64,000 nt of DNA. Origin: UBA11403 sp963784615. Lineage in GTDB: Bacteria > Pseudomonadota > Gammaproteobacteria > Legionellales > Legionellaceae. The position numbers and the translations under genes were made by a program. Under the pieces are notes generated by a model. The model searched no databases and was not told where the DNA came from. It worked only from the letters and a program-made list of their open reading frames with translations. The stretch's first letter is position 1, and each line of letters opens with the position of its first letter. Of this stretch, positions 42,484 to 52,874 are shown piece after piece. Location: contig CAWASG010000001.1 of assembly GCA_963784615.1 (NCBI GenBank), positions 496,001 to 560,000 on the forward strand, in the 5' to 3' direction.

Positions 42484-45400
42484 ATGATCCTGCCCTGCGT
42501 TGAAGTGGAGGGATTAAAGCTTGGCTTTAGTCAACTGCTGGGAAAATCCTACCCCAACGCACGCATCGCCCTCAGTTCGGTGAAAAGCAATATTGGTCAT
42601 TTGGAAGCGGCTTCGGGTATTGCTGGGGTTATCAAAGTCCTCTTGTCAATGGCGCACGAAACCATCCCTTCGATATTACATTTCCAGCAACTTAACCCTT
42701 ATATTCAACTAACCGATACACCATTCTATATTGCAGATAGCAACCAGGCATGGAAACGTCTCAAAACAGAGCAAGGTGAAGACATCCCACTACGTGCCGG
42801 CGTGAGCTCATTTGGATTTGGCGGCACCAATGCACATATCGTCATTGAGGAAGGTCTACCACACCGCACAGTTGAGCCAACTGAACCCGGAAAACCGTAT
42901 TATCTACTGACCTTTTCAGCGAAGCAAAAATCCAGCTTGCAGCAAAAAATTATCGATTTTCATCACTGGATATCCATCCATCACCACACAGTCTCTCTAC
43001 CCTCATTGAGTTTTACGCTGAATGTCGGCCGCGCTCACTTTGATTACCGCTGTGCGATCGTCGTCAACTCAATCGGTGAATTAATACAGGCCTTATCCGT
43101 ATTAACCACTCAAGCGATCCCTGAGTATTGCATTATGAATGATGGGCAAGCCTGTCAGATGCATAGCCCAGTATTCGATGAACTATATCAACTGGCTTTA
43201 CGTCAATTAAAACAACCTGATAATCACGAACAGTATCGTCACCAATTATTTATTCTCGCAGATTTATATACCAAACATTATCGAATCGATTGGAAAGATA
43301 TATTGACGGAGAAAACCTATCAACGTATCTGTTCCTTACCCGCCTATCCATTCGTGAAACAGCGTTATTGGTTTGATGTTGAATTTAAAGCGGGGGTCGC
43401 TGAACAGCACACTGAGCAGCCGATTCAACGTCATCAATCGGAATCTATTGTCGCTTGGTTGCAAACCCTATTTGCAGAAGTTTTACACATCCCTGCCAAA
43501 AGTATTCAACCGGTTAAAACCTATGAGGTATATGGTGTCGATTCAGTAACGGGATTAGAAATCACCAATCGTCTCAATCGAATATTTGGAAACATCTCAA
43601 AAACATTACTGTATGAACGTAACTGTTTGAACGATCTGGCCGACTATTTTCGTCAACATCATCAAGAAAAAATAGGGACGTTAGTCTCACATGAGCCCAG
43701 TCAAACTCAGGTAGTACCGGTTAGAGAATTGTCGCCAATAAAGCCTGTTGTGAACACAAATGAAAGCGATATTGCGATTATTGGGTTAAGTGGAACGTTT
43801 CCATTAGCCAATACGATGGATGAATTTTGGAGCAATTTAACCGCGGGGCGTGATTGTATTACCGAAGTCCCAAACGATAGATGGAATTACCATGATTATC
43901 CTGTGGAGAGTGATGGCGAAATAAGCGAATATCCATATGGTGGTTTTATTCCAGATGTCGATAAATTCGACCCCCTATTTTTTAATATTTCAGCCAGAGA
44001 CGCGGCCCTGATGGATCCACAGGAACGATTGTTCATGCAATCTGCTTGGTCCACTCTAGAAGACGCCGGTTACACCCGCGAAAAATTAAAGCAACTCGCG
44101 AATAATGAGGTTGGCGTATTCGTTGGAGCATCATTCAATTATTATCCTTTATTTATTGCCGAGGAGTGGCAGAAAGGCAATCGCGTTCCCTTGGATATCC
44201 AGTCATTTTCCATAGCCAATCGAATATCCTATTTTTTAAATTTAAATGGTCCGAGTTTTGTCGTAGATACTGCATGCTCATCATCACTTGCTGCCATCCA
44301 TTTGGCCTGTGAGAGTCTATCGCGCGGTGAATGTGCCATGGCGATTGCTGGTGGTGTCAACTTATCATTGCATCCGAGTAAATATCATTTCCTCGGTAGC
44401 TTTGGGTTTATGTCTTCACAAGGCCGTTGTACCAGTTTTGCTGAAGGAGGGAGCGGCTATGTTCCCGCTGAAGGCGTTGGATCGGTACTGTTAAAACCGC
44501 TTGCAGATGCGATTCGTGATAAAGACAATATCTATGGCATCATCAAAGGCAGCAACATGAACCATGGTGGGAAAACAAGTGGCTATACCGTCCCCAATCC
44601 AAATGCACAAACGAGTGTCATATTAAAAACACTGCAACAAGCGAATATTGATCCGCGGACCATCTCATATGTCGAAGCTCACGGCACAGGAACTGGCCTC
44701 GGCGATCCGATTGAAATTCGTGGTTTGCAAGACGCCTATGGAAACTATACTCATGATAAACAATATTGTGCTATCGGCTCCGTTAAATCAAACATTGGAC
44801 ATTTGGAAGCTGCTGCAGGTATTTCACAACTTGCCAAAGTACTGTTACAAATGCGCCATCAGCAACTTGTTCCAACCATACATGCAGACACGTTAAATTC
44901 ATTCATTGATTTTGAACAATCTCCATTTTATGTACAACGAGAACTGCAACCCTGGAAAACTGAAAACCATAACCCGCGTCGCGCTGCCATCAGTTCTTTT
45001 GGTGCGGGCGGCACCAATGTGCATATGATTGTTGAGGAATATCTCGAGGCAATACCAGAAGAGACACTGGGCCATAGCTCGCCGTTTCTTTGGGTTTTAT
45101 CAGCCGTGAATGAGGAGCGATTGTCAGCATATGTGCAACATATGATGACCTATATACAAGAAAATGAGCACACTAACCATCCCGCATGGCTACGAAATGC
45201 GTGCTATACCTTGCAACTGGGGCGAGAAAACATGACAGCAAGACTTGCTGTTTCAGCTGCAAACACAGAGGATTTGCTTAATGCACTTAAGCATTATCCA
45301 AATACATTGCCTGGTTTGAGTTGGTACAATCCTCAATGCCCTGAAGCCAACGCAACGCCCCTCGACGAAACGGTTTATCGGAATCCCAAATGCGCTCAAG

Positions 45401-47466
45401 ACATATTGATTCATTGGATCAACGGAGGAATCGTCCGTTGGGAAAAATTATATCCATTATCCACACCGCGCATGATAAGCCTGCCAACTTATCCTTTTGC
45501 AAAACGTCGCTGCTGGATCACACCGCAGGCCCTGCCGCACACGAATAACCCTGTGCCGGTACAAGCCCGTCAAGACGAGGTTAACGTAACTGATTGGTTA
45601 TATTCTGCAACATGGCTCAACAATCATCGGCCAGATGGCGCAACAAAACTTCCAAAGCTTTCTGGTCAATGGTTGATTTTCAGTGATTTTGAACAGGGAT
45701 TACATCTTCAAAATGAATTGGGTCTTGATCATTGTATTTACTGCTTTGCAGGAGAGTCTTTTTCCAAACATAATGAGCGCGTTTACTATATCAACCCCTC
45801 TCAATCAACGGATTATAAAGCGTTATTTGCGGCCGTTCATACACATCACAGTCAAGATTTATCGGGTATTATCTATTTATGTTCACAGAGCCAACACGTT
45901 AAAACCGACCCAAGTTTAGCTTTATTTCATTGTTTTAAAGGTCTGATCGAAAATACGTGGCCGCATCCCGTTACATTTTGCCTGGTCTCCCAAGCAGGAC
46001 AACACGTCACTGAACAAGATAACATTGATATCTGGCAACACTATCTTTGGTCGATGACCCGTATTTTTTCAACTGAACAAGTCAACCTCAATGCGTTATT
46101 GTTAGATTTGGATCCGCAAGACAGTTTACGCCGCAATGCCACCATCATTGCTCAAGAGTTAGCAACCTATCAAACATCAAACAATCACATTGCCTATCGA
46201 GCAGGAGCGCGTTACTCACTGCATTTTATACCCAAACGCGTTATCGATGTTCCCACGTGGCGCATCCCAAATGCCGTCTTGATTACTGGAGGCTTAGGCG
46301 CTTTAGGTTATGAAGTCGCGGCTTTTGTCATCAATCAAGGTTGTCGATTTGTGCTATTGACCGGAGCTACACCGCTGACTGAGGAAACTTCGGAAAAAAA
46401 CCAGTGGTTACAACAATTAAAATCCACAGGAGCAGAGGTAAAATACGCTGCGGTCAATGTCATTGATGCAGCGTCGATGAAAACCCTGATTCACGAAACA
46501 GAATCAACATGGCAAGTGGCTATCGATGGCGTATTCCATTTAGCTGGAATCACTACCGATAATGTCACCGTTCAGCAAATGGATGAAGCACTATGGCGCA
46601 GCGTATTGGATGTCAAAATCAAGGGAGCGCTCGTCTTGCATGAGTTGTTTCAACAAGCGACCTTGTCTTGTTTTGTATTGTTTTCTTCAATCGCCGCAGT
46701 ACCACAGTTTGGTATAGCCGGCTTAAGTGCATATGCTGTTGCTAATGAATTCATGAGTGGCTTGGCTTTACACCGTCGTCATCTACAACTCCCTGCAATG
46801 AGCATTAACTGGGTTGCCTGGGCTGAAAAAGGCATGAGCCATCAACATCAACATGAGGCGTTTTTAAAGGCTGTTGGCATGACATCGCTCGGAGTGAAAC
46901 AAGGGATCTCGATTTTAAACTACCTACTCGCAGCCAACCCTGCCGAGGTGACAGTTTGCAAAATCGACTGGAATACATTTTTGAACATCAATCCAAACGC
47001 CAAGCAACATGATTTTTTCTCTCATGTCATCGTCGCTCAGGAAAACGATTTACGTCAAACAACATCAATCCAAACAGCTGAGAATATCGAGCATCTCGTA
47101 CATGACACTTTGGCTAACGTCCTGGCGTTTGATCTCAACGAAATCGACGGCAACACGCCATTTCAACAATATGGAATGGACTCCATTACTGGGATTACAT
47201 TCATAAGCCAACTGAGCGTACATTTTCCAGAATGCATATCCCCAATGGATTTATATCGGTATCCAACGCTTAAACAATTGACCCATTATATCATTCAAGT
47301 CACCACGCAATCCCTGCCTATGCCAAGCCGTTTGTCGACAGGATCCAGAGATGTGCTAACCATGATACCGGATGACAGTAATCTAGATTTAGACAACTAC
47401 AGCGTCGATCAACTGACAGCAATGATCGAAACAGAACTGACCGAACTCGAGCAAATATATGACTGA
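42484..47466 (+). CDS. Trans-AT polyketide synthase, 3' part (rest of KS3 to docking helix)
   Basis: This frame is the continuation of the PKS cut at 40631; genuine PKS sequence starts at 42508 (EGLKLGFSQLLGK) and the upstream start in the IS is accidental. Domains: rest of KS3 (KSNIGHLEAASGIAG), ACP (GVDSV near nt 43531), KS4 (43768-45030, DTACSSS, EAHGTGT, NIGHLE), KR (Rossmann ITGGLGALG near nt 46276, catalytic SAYAVANEF), ACP (GMDSI near nt 47175) and a C-terminal docking-like helix LTAMIETELTELEQIYD. No AT domain. It overlaps the next PKS gene by 8 nt. Without its 5' part it can be made only from a fortuitous start, so it is probably not functional. Confidence 0.9.
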   Translation: MILPCVEVEGLKLGFSQLLGKSYPNARIALSSVKSNIGHLEAASGIAGVIKVLLSMAHETIPSILHFQQLNPYIQLTDTPFYIADSNQAWKRLKTEQGEDIPLRAGVSSFGFGGTNAHIVIEEGLPHRTVEPTEPGKPYYLLTFSAKQKSSLQQKIIDFHHWISIHHHTVSLPSLSFTLNVGRAHFDYRCAIVVNSIGELIQALSVLTTQAIPEYCIMNDGQACQMHSPVFDELYQLALRQLKQPDNHEQYRHQLFILADLYTKHYRIDWKDILTEKTYQRICSLPAYPFVKQRYWFDVEFKAGVAEQHTEQPIQRHQSESIVAWLQTLFAEVLHIPAKSIQPVKTYEVYGVDSVTGLEITNRLNRIFGNISKTLLYERNCLNDLADYFRQHHQEKIGTLVSHEPSQTQVVPVRELSPIKPVVNTNESDIAIIGLSGTFPLANTMDEFWSNLTAGRDCITEVPNDRWNYHDYPVESDGEISEYPYGGFIPDVDKFDPLFFNISARDAALMDPQERLFMQSAWSTLEDAGYTREKLKQLANNEVGVFVGASFNYYPLFIAEEWQKGNRVPLDIQSFSIANRISYFLNLNGPSFVVDTACSSSLAAIHLACESLSRGECAMAIAGGVNLSLHPSKYHFLGSFGFMSSQGRCTSFAEGGSGYVPAEGVGSVLLKPLADAIRDKDNIYGIIKGSNMNHGGKTSGYTVPNPNAQTSVILKTLQQANIDPRTISYVEAHGTGTGLGDPIEIRGLQDAYGNYTHDKQYCAIGSVKSNIGHLEAAAGISQLAKVLLQMRHQQLVPTIHADTLNSFIDFEQSPFYVQRELQPWKTENHNPRRAAISSFGAGGTNVHMIVEEYLEAIPEETLGHSSPFLWVLSAVNEERLSAYVQHMMTYIQENEHTNHPAWLRNACYTLQLGRENMTARLAVSAANTEDLLNALKHYPNTLPGLSWYNPQCPEANATPLDETVYRNPKCAQDILIHWINGGIVRWEKLYPLSTPRMISLPTYPFAKRRCWITPQALPHTNNPVPVQARQDEVNVTDWLYSATWLNNHRPDGATKLPKLSGQWLIFSDFEQGLHLQNELGLDHCIYCFAGESFSKHNERVYYINPSQSTDYKALFAAVHTHHSQDLSGIIYLCSQSQHVKTDPSLALFHCFKGLIENTWPHPVTFCLVSQAGQHVTEQDNIDIWQHYLWSMTRIFSTEQVNLNALLLDLDPQDSLRRNATIIAQELATYQTSNNHIAYRAGARYSLHFIPKRVIDVPTWRIPNAVLITGGLGALGYEVAAFVINQGCRFVLLTGATPLTEETSEKNQWLQQLKSTGAEVKYAAVNVIDAASMKTLIHETESTWQVAIDGVFHLAGITTDNVTVQQMDEALWRSVLDVKIKGALVLHELFQQATLSCFVLFSSIAAVPQFGIAGLSAYAVANEFMSGLALHRRHLQLPAMSINWVAWAEKGMSHQHQHEAFLKAVGMTSLGVKQGISILNYLLAANPAEVTVCKIDWNTFLNINPNAKQHDFFSHVIVAQENDLRQTTSIQTAENIEHLVHDTLANVLAFDLNEIDGNTPFQQYGMDSITGITFISQLSVHFPECISPMDLYRYPTLKQLTHYIIQVTTQSLPMPSRLSTGSRDVLTMIPDDSNLDLDNYSVDQLTAMIETELTELEQIYD

Positions 47467-50400
47467 TAAAGCGACGTTACACAAAGCATTATTAATGATT
47501 CAAAAATTAAAACAATTGCTGCAGGAAAAAAATGAACCATTGTTTGAGCCTGTTGCCATCATAGGCATGAGCTGTCGCTTGCCCCAAGCGAATAATCTGC
47601 AAGAATTTTGGGAATTACTCCATCATGGAAAGCAGATCATCACGCCCATGCCCGAAGAACGCTGGGAACTGCTTAAAGGAACTCGTGAATTCATGCAGCG
47701 AGAGATTAATCGGCCCTATTTCGGTGGATATTTAGCCAAACCCGCAGCATTCGATGCGTATTTTTTTGGCATTAGCCCACGCGAGGCGCATCACATGGAT
47801 CCCCAGCAGCGGATGTTACTCGAAGTGACCTATGCGTCATTTGAAGATGCGGGATTAACCATTGAAGCACTGGCCGGTTCAAATACTGGCGTCTTTACCA
47901 GTTTATATGCAAGCCAATATGGTCACCTGCAACCTTTGGACGCTGCTTCTGAAACGGACGCGTTGTTTATTCCTACTGGCAGTGCCGTCAATATCGCTGC
48001 CAACCGATTATCCTATCTATTCGATCTGCATGGCCCAAGCATGACTATCGATACTGCATGTTCATCCTCATTAATCGCTGTACAGATAGCCTGTTTAAAT
48101 CTGCAAGCAAAATTGTGCGATCAAGCCATTGTCAATGCGGTAAACATCAACTTATTGCCATCAGTACATACCTTATTATCCAATGCGACCATGCTGTCGC
48201 CTACTGGTAAGTGTCAAACGTTTGATGCAAACGCCAATGGGTACGTCCAGGGTGAAGGCGTATGTTCCATTATACTAAAACCGCTCTCCAAAGCGCTCAA
48301 GGATAACGACCGGATTCACGCGGTGATTGCGGGTGGTGCAATCAATCAAGATGGCAGAACCAATGGCTTGACAGCGCCCAACGGTCTTCAACAAGAACAA
48401 TTATTACGTTCGGCTTATCATTCCGCTAAAATAGATCCCAAGCGAGTGCCTTATATCGAATGTCATGGTACCGGAACATTCTTGGGCGACCCCATAGAGG
48501 TGCAGGCACTAGGAGGGGTTCTCGGGAAGATGCGCGATCCCATGGAGCCGTGCTGGCTCGGTTCGGTTAAAACAAATATAGGGCATTTAGAACCCGCCGC
48601 AGGGTTAGTGAGTCTGATTAAAGTTGCATTAGCGTTGAAGCATGAGGTTATCCCGGCCAGCCTGCATCTCACCACGCCTAATCCACATATTCCCTTTGAT
48701 AACTATGGTTTTAAAGTCGCGCAACAAAATATCCCCTTCCCTAAATATGACAATATTCGCGTTGCTGGCATCAGTGGTTTTGGCTTCGGGGGCGCAAATG
48801 CGCATTTGGTGTTACGAGACCTGACAGTTGATGAACAACAAACAACAACGAACCCATCGTCATGTATCGGAGAGGAGCTATTCACATTATCTGCAAAAAA
48901 CGCTTCCGCGTTACAGGATTTGGTTGAATTGTGGTGTCATTATTTAACTCTGCATCAAGATATCAGTTTAGCTCAGCTGTGTTATAACATGCATCTAAAA
49001 CGCTCGCATTATTCACACCGAATTGGAATTATTACACCATCAACACAGGATCTTCATCAAAAACTACTCACTCTACGCGGCGGGCTGCAAACATCCGACC
49101 CAGCCATTTTCATCAATCAAGATGGAAAACACGCCAAAACGTCGCCAACCATCGGCGAACTTGAGCATATGGATCTGCCCACTTTAGCCAAGCACTACAT
49201 CAATCAGGCCAGCATCAATTGGCACGTGTATGAAAAGCATCGAAGCTATGCATTGTTAGATATGCCATTATATCCATGGCAACACCAACATTATTGGCCT
49301 GAATTCCAAAACAATCATGTCATACCAACAATCAGTACCTATCCTTTACGTGCAACGCTTATATCTTCGCCATTACCCGTTCGACAGTTCGAGTTTATCA
49401 TCGACACCACCACCCTTCCCGAAATGATCGATACGTTTTATGTCGTACATGCGGGGTATTATTTGGAGATCATTTTTTACGCGATGCAAGCGTTGTATTC
49501 ATCCACAAACTGTAGAATACATGACCTCAAATTCCACTCGCCACTGGTTGTTCAGCCTAATAAAAAAGCTGTCATTCAGTTAATATTGAACACCCAAGAC
49601 TCCCCGTCAATGTCCTTTACCCTATTTAGCCAAGATGGTACAAATCATTGGATAGAGCACGCGACCGGGCATGTTTTGCTCTGCTTCGAAGCTGTCGCAC
49701 CCGCTTTAAGAACGCCAGCAGAGTTACGTGAACCACATGTGCTCACAGGAAACAGTGAAACCTTTTATGATCGTATATTGAATATGGGAATGCCTGCAGG
49801 AAATACGGTACGATGGGTGGATCGATACTGGTTAAACCACAATGACATTTTCTGTGAGCTTCGTCTTCCAACTCAGACCGATCGATGTGAACAATTTACG
49901 ATGCACATGCATCCAGGCATCATTGACGCCTGCATTCAAACCCTGTTTTTGTTGTTACCTTTGGAATGGGCAACACCCTATGTTGCGTCTCATATGGACA
50001 ACATATCTTTTTATGGAAAATCTGATGAAGCAAAATATATTTATGCAACAGTTAAAAAAACCGACCCTAAAGGTCTAACCGTTCTCGGTGATTGGTATTT
50101 ATTAGATAAACATTCTCATATCATTGCGCATTGCGAAAATGTATTGATGGCGCAACTCAACAATCGAATGTCGATTGATAAAATCATCGAGATACAAGCT
50201 CAATTTCATCTTGACACCAACCTGCCCTATGATACCTGTAGAAGCCAAGTTCAAACACATTTAATACAGCAGTTCGCTCAGATTTTTTCCATGCCAATCA
50301 ACGATATCCCCATTCATCTATCATTGTTGGAGTTAGGCATCGACTCGCTCATGGCCTTAGCGGTCATTCGAATGATTGAAACCAGTTTTGATATTGCATT

Positions 50401-51358
50401 ATCATTACCTGAGCTCATGCAAAACATATCGATTCAAGATATTGTCGATCTTGTACTGCAAACTAAGTTGCCCCTTCCCTCATCCAGCACGCCAGTGATC
50501 GAAACGATCTCAGAAGGACTTTGGATTTTCAATCGAAAACCCCAAAAACATGCTCGCGTTCGCTTATTCTGCTTTCCATTTGGCGGCGGTGGTGCATCCA
50601 TTTATCGCGATTGGCAACAATTCTTTCCAGACACCATCGAAGTCTGCCCAGTGCAGTTACCGGGCCGTGAAAACCGTATGGGGGAAAACGCGATTCATGA
50701 TATCAATCAATTAGTTGCATTTTTAAGTGTTCATTTGAAACCACTATTCAATCTGCCATTTGCTTTTTTTGGACATAGCTTAGGATCATTGATTGGGTTT
50801 GAGTTAGCGCGCTACTTACGTCAGCATCAGTTACCACAGCCAGTCCATCTCTTTGCATCAGCATACCCTGATCCGCGCACACCCTCGAAAGGCTTAAATC
50901 ATTTGCTCGACAAGCTCATGCAAAACAATATTCACCTCTTTGATCTCAATCAACCGGTCATTCATGAGTTAAGCAAGGAACGATTAGCACTTTTATCCAA
51001 CATACTCAAAGAAAATGGTCTGGTAGACTATGCCGATGAACGAATCAATCAAGACATCATCAACATATTATTACCCATATTTATTAACGACATGCACTTG
51101 GCAAAACATTATCTTTATCAACATGAGGCGCCACTCGATCTGCCCTTAACCGTATTTTTAGGTCAGCAAGACACTTGGGTACTGCCGGAAGATTTGCAAG
51201 GTTGGGCAACCCATTCCTCAGTTCGGTGCGATTTTCAATCATTTGATAGTGGGCATTTATTTATCAAAGAACAACATATCAAAACCAAACTCATTGAAAA
51301 AATAAGCCATGAATTACTAAAAGCCAAAATGTTTGACTATACTTTAACTGAATCATGA
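47459..51358 (+). CDS. Trans-AT polyketide synthase, last module: KS, DH-like, ACP, thioesterase
   Basis: The 1299-residue protein starts with a docking coiled coil (ALLMIQKLKQLLQEKNEP), then KS5 (about 28-450, DTACSSS, ECHGTGT, NIGHLE), a DH-fold domain (about 635-900), an ACP (about 925-1000, GIDSL) and a thioesterase (about 1020-1295, GHSLG, D in GQQDTW, H in SGHLF). The DH-fold domain has VVHAGYYLEI in place of HxxxGxxxxP and HPGIIDACIQ at the second site, so it may be a cyclase/product-template-type or weak dehydratase. The thioesterase would release the chain, probably with lactonisation. The ATG overlaps the upstream stop (ATGACTGA). The gene itself is intact. Confidence 0.93.
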   Translation: MTDKATLHKALLMIQKLKQLLQEKNEPLFEPVAIIGMSCRLPQANNLQEFWELLHHGKQIITPMPEERWELLKGTREFMQREINRPYFGGYLAKPAAFDAYFFGISPREAHHMDPQQRMLLEVTYASFEDAGLTIEALAGSNTGVFTSLYASQYGHLQPLDAASETDALFIPTGSAVNIAANRLSYLFDLHGPSMTIDTACSSSLIAVQIACLNLQAKLCDQAIVNAVNINLLPSVHTLLSNATMLSPTGKCQTFDANANGYVQGEGVCSIILKPLSKALKDNDRIHAVIAGGAINQDGRTNGLTAPNGLQQEQLLRSAYHSAKIDPKRVPYIECHGTGTFLGDPIEVQALGGVLGKMRDPMEPCWLGSVKTNIGHLEPAAGLVSLIKVALALKHEVIPASLHLTTPNPHIPFDNYGFKVAQQNIPFPKYDNIRVAGISGFGFGGANAHLVLRDLTVDEQQTTTNPSSCIGEELFTLSAKNASALQDLVELWCHYLTLHQDISLAQLCYNMHLKRSHYSHRIGIITPSTQDLHQKLLTLRGGLQTSDPAIFINQDGKHAKTSPTIGELEHMDLPTLAKHYINQASINWHVYEKHRSYALLDMPLYPWQHQHYWPEFQNNHVIPTISTYPLRATLISSPLPVRQFEFIIDTTTLPEMIDTFYVVHAGYYLEIIFYAMQALYSSTNCRIHDLKFHSPLVVQPNKKAVIQLILNTQDSPSMSFTLFSQDGTNHWIEHATGHVLLCFEAVAPALRTPAELREPHVLTGNSETFYDRILNMGMPAGNTVRWVDRYWLNHNDIFCELRLPTQTDRCEQFTMHMHPGIIDACIQTLFLLLPLEWATPYVASHMDNISFYGKSDEAKYIYATVKKTDPKGLTVLGDWYLLDKHSHIIAHCENVLMAQLNNRMSIDKIIEIQAQFHLDTNLPYDTCRSQVQTHLIQQFAQIFSMPINDIPIHLSLLELGIDSLMALAVIRMIETSFDIALSLPELMQNISIQDIVDLVLQTKLPLPSSSTPVIETISEGLWIFNRKPQKHARVRLFCFPFGGGGASIYRDWQQFFPDTIEVCPVQLPGRENRMGENAIHDINQLVAFLSVHLKPLFNLPFAFFGHSLGSLIGFELARYLRQHQLPQPVHLFASAYPDPRTPSKGLNHLLDKLMQNNIHLFDLNQPVIHELSKERLALLSNILKENGLVDYADERINQDIINILLPIFINDMHLAKHYLYQHEAPLDLPLTVFLGQQDTWVLPEDLQGWATHSSVRCDFQSFDSGHLFIKEQHIKTKLIEKISHELLKAKMFDYTLTES

Positions 51359-51382
51359 GGTGTGATTTTAATTTTTGCATCG

Positions 51383-51446
51383 TCTCGATATCGTAGGTCG
51401 CCGACTTGCCTGCGGAAGTTCTGCCTTGGCGATATTGAAAGGATAC
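51383..51446. repeat. Palindromic element, family A, downstream of the PKS
   Basis: TCGATATCG at the left and CGATATTGAAAGGATAC at the right, with a GGTCGCCGACTTGCC interior, relate it to the copies in cheR and in the PKS gene. This copy is intergenic, between the thioesterase stop and the kinase gene. Confidence 0.65.
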
Positions 51447-51495
51447 GTTATTTTTGTTAAAAATTTAACCGTTATTATCTTGTCAAAATAACAAT

Positions 51496-52784
51496 ATGGA
51501 AAATACAATGGTTGAACTTGTAGATAAAAAGAAAATGCATGCAACCACACAGCTCAACGCAGCTGAAATAGAGGAAATGAATCAAAAAATCCAATATGAC
51601 ATCTGCAAAATATATCACTATTTGGTTAAATTTGGCGTCCCTTCCAATGCAATAGCTGGCTTGGCTTACGTATTTGCAAATTATAATTCCGTCAACGCAA
51701 AATCATTAATCGGCTGGTATAGCGCGCTGATGATCGCCAACTTCATCAATTTGTTTCGCGCGATGCACTACGAAGACGCCGATATAAGTACAATGAATTT
51801 ATCAAAAGCAAGATCTGAATCAATATATATCATTTCAGTGATATGCTTGATATGGGGCTGCATTGGCATTTTGTTTTTTTCAGAGGATAAAAATCAGCAA
51901 ATCACAACGCTCATCTTTTTATCAGGGGCCCTGATTTGTTTTTCTATCACAACTGTAATTGATTTAACTATCGGTGTGATATGCATTATTTGTATTGTAG
52001 GACCAGGCGTTCTATATGACTTGCATTTAATCATTACGCACCATTTAACATCGGGAAAAATTAATTCACTCAATGTGTCATTCTCAATTGCATTTGCAGT
52101 TGTAGGATTTTTTCTAATGATAGTATGTTATATAGGCAACAAAGTATTTATTAATGTATTTCGCCTAGGATATATCAACAAATTACTCAGTCAAAAACTG
52201 GAAAATATCAATTTTTCATTGGAACATCGAATAAAAGATAGGACGAAGGAGTTACAACACTTATATTCTCTCTCGCAGGCAACACTAGAGGCAACTCATG
52301 AAGGAATACTTGCTGTCAGCATAAAAGGTACTGTTTTAACTTATAATAATAAATTTCTGAATCAATGGGGTATTACAGAAGACTTTCTTCTATCAAATAC
52401 AATAGACGACATATTTAATGCCTTGGCTGATAAAGTAGATAATCCTAAAAATTTTCTACTCGCCGTTAAGAAACTAAAGCACACTAAACCTAATAAAAAC
52501 AGCAGGATCATCGAGTTTCGATTAAAATCGGGTATCGTTTTAGAATATCATACTCATTCTCAGGCTCTACATCACAAACAAATTGGTATGGTTCATAGTT
52601 TTCAAGATATCACGGAACGTAATCGTATGCGTATGCAAGCATCCCTCCAGGATCGTTTAGCAACAACAGGAAGGCTCGTAGCTAATGTTGCTCACGAAAT
52701 CAATAATCCTGTCGCTTGGATATTAAGTAACTTGCAACTCATTAAAAGTAAATTTAGCGTTATATTACGCGACAAGGATCCAAA
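51496..52784 (+). pseudogene. Membrane PAS histidine kinase, 5' part, cut by IS21
   Basis: The N-terminal half has four or five membrane segments (ISVICLIWGCIGILFF, TTLIFLSGALICFSITTVI, IGVICIICIVGPGVLY, IAFAVVGFFLMIVCYI), a coiled coil, a PAS domain (about 260-375, GILAVSIKGTVLTYNNKFL) and the HisKA H-box NVAHEINNPVAWILSNLQL. At 52785 it enters an IS21-family element and stops shortly after. Sequence across the element (56106) continues in frame: DPN joined to KEGCLACVSN. The intact protein would have about 623 residues. It lies 138 bp after the PKS genes in the same direction and could have regulated them, though that is inference. Confidence 0.9.
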
Positions 52785-52874
52785 TGTTAACGGTGGGTCA
52801 AAACCGCGGATATATGGCGCAGGCTTAAATCGACCAAAATTAGCGAACAATGCCCACCCTGGTCGAGTTTGTTT

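Larger units (their letters stand above)
40631..42497 (-). mobile_element. ISAs1-family element, intact copy 2, inserted in the PKS gene
   Basis: The 1867-bp element begins CAGGGCA and ends TGCCCTG, with inner repeat CATCTTAAATT against CATCTAAAATT. CGTTGAAGTG lies directly on both sides (40621-40630 and 42498-42507), a perfect 10-bp target duplication as is usual for the family. Removing the element and one duplication restores a normal ketosynthase sequence GDPVEVEGLKLGF. It carries a transposase gene and a GIY-YIG nuclease gene. Confidence 0.97.

Noticed and set aside
42484..42507. Start codon of the PKS 3' part inside the IS
   Set aside because: The bases belong to the IS end and target duplication; the frame is open only by chance. 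Genuine PKS codons begin at 42508.
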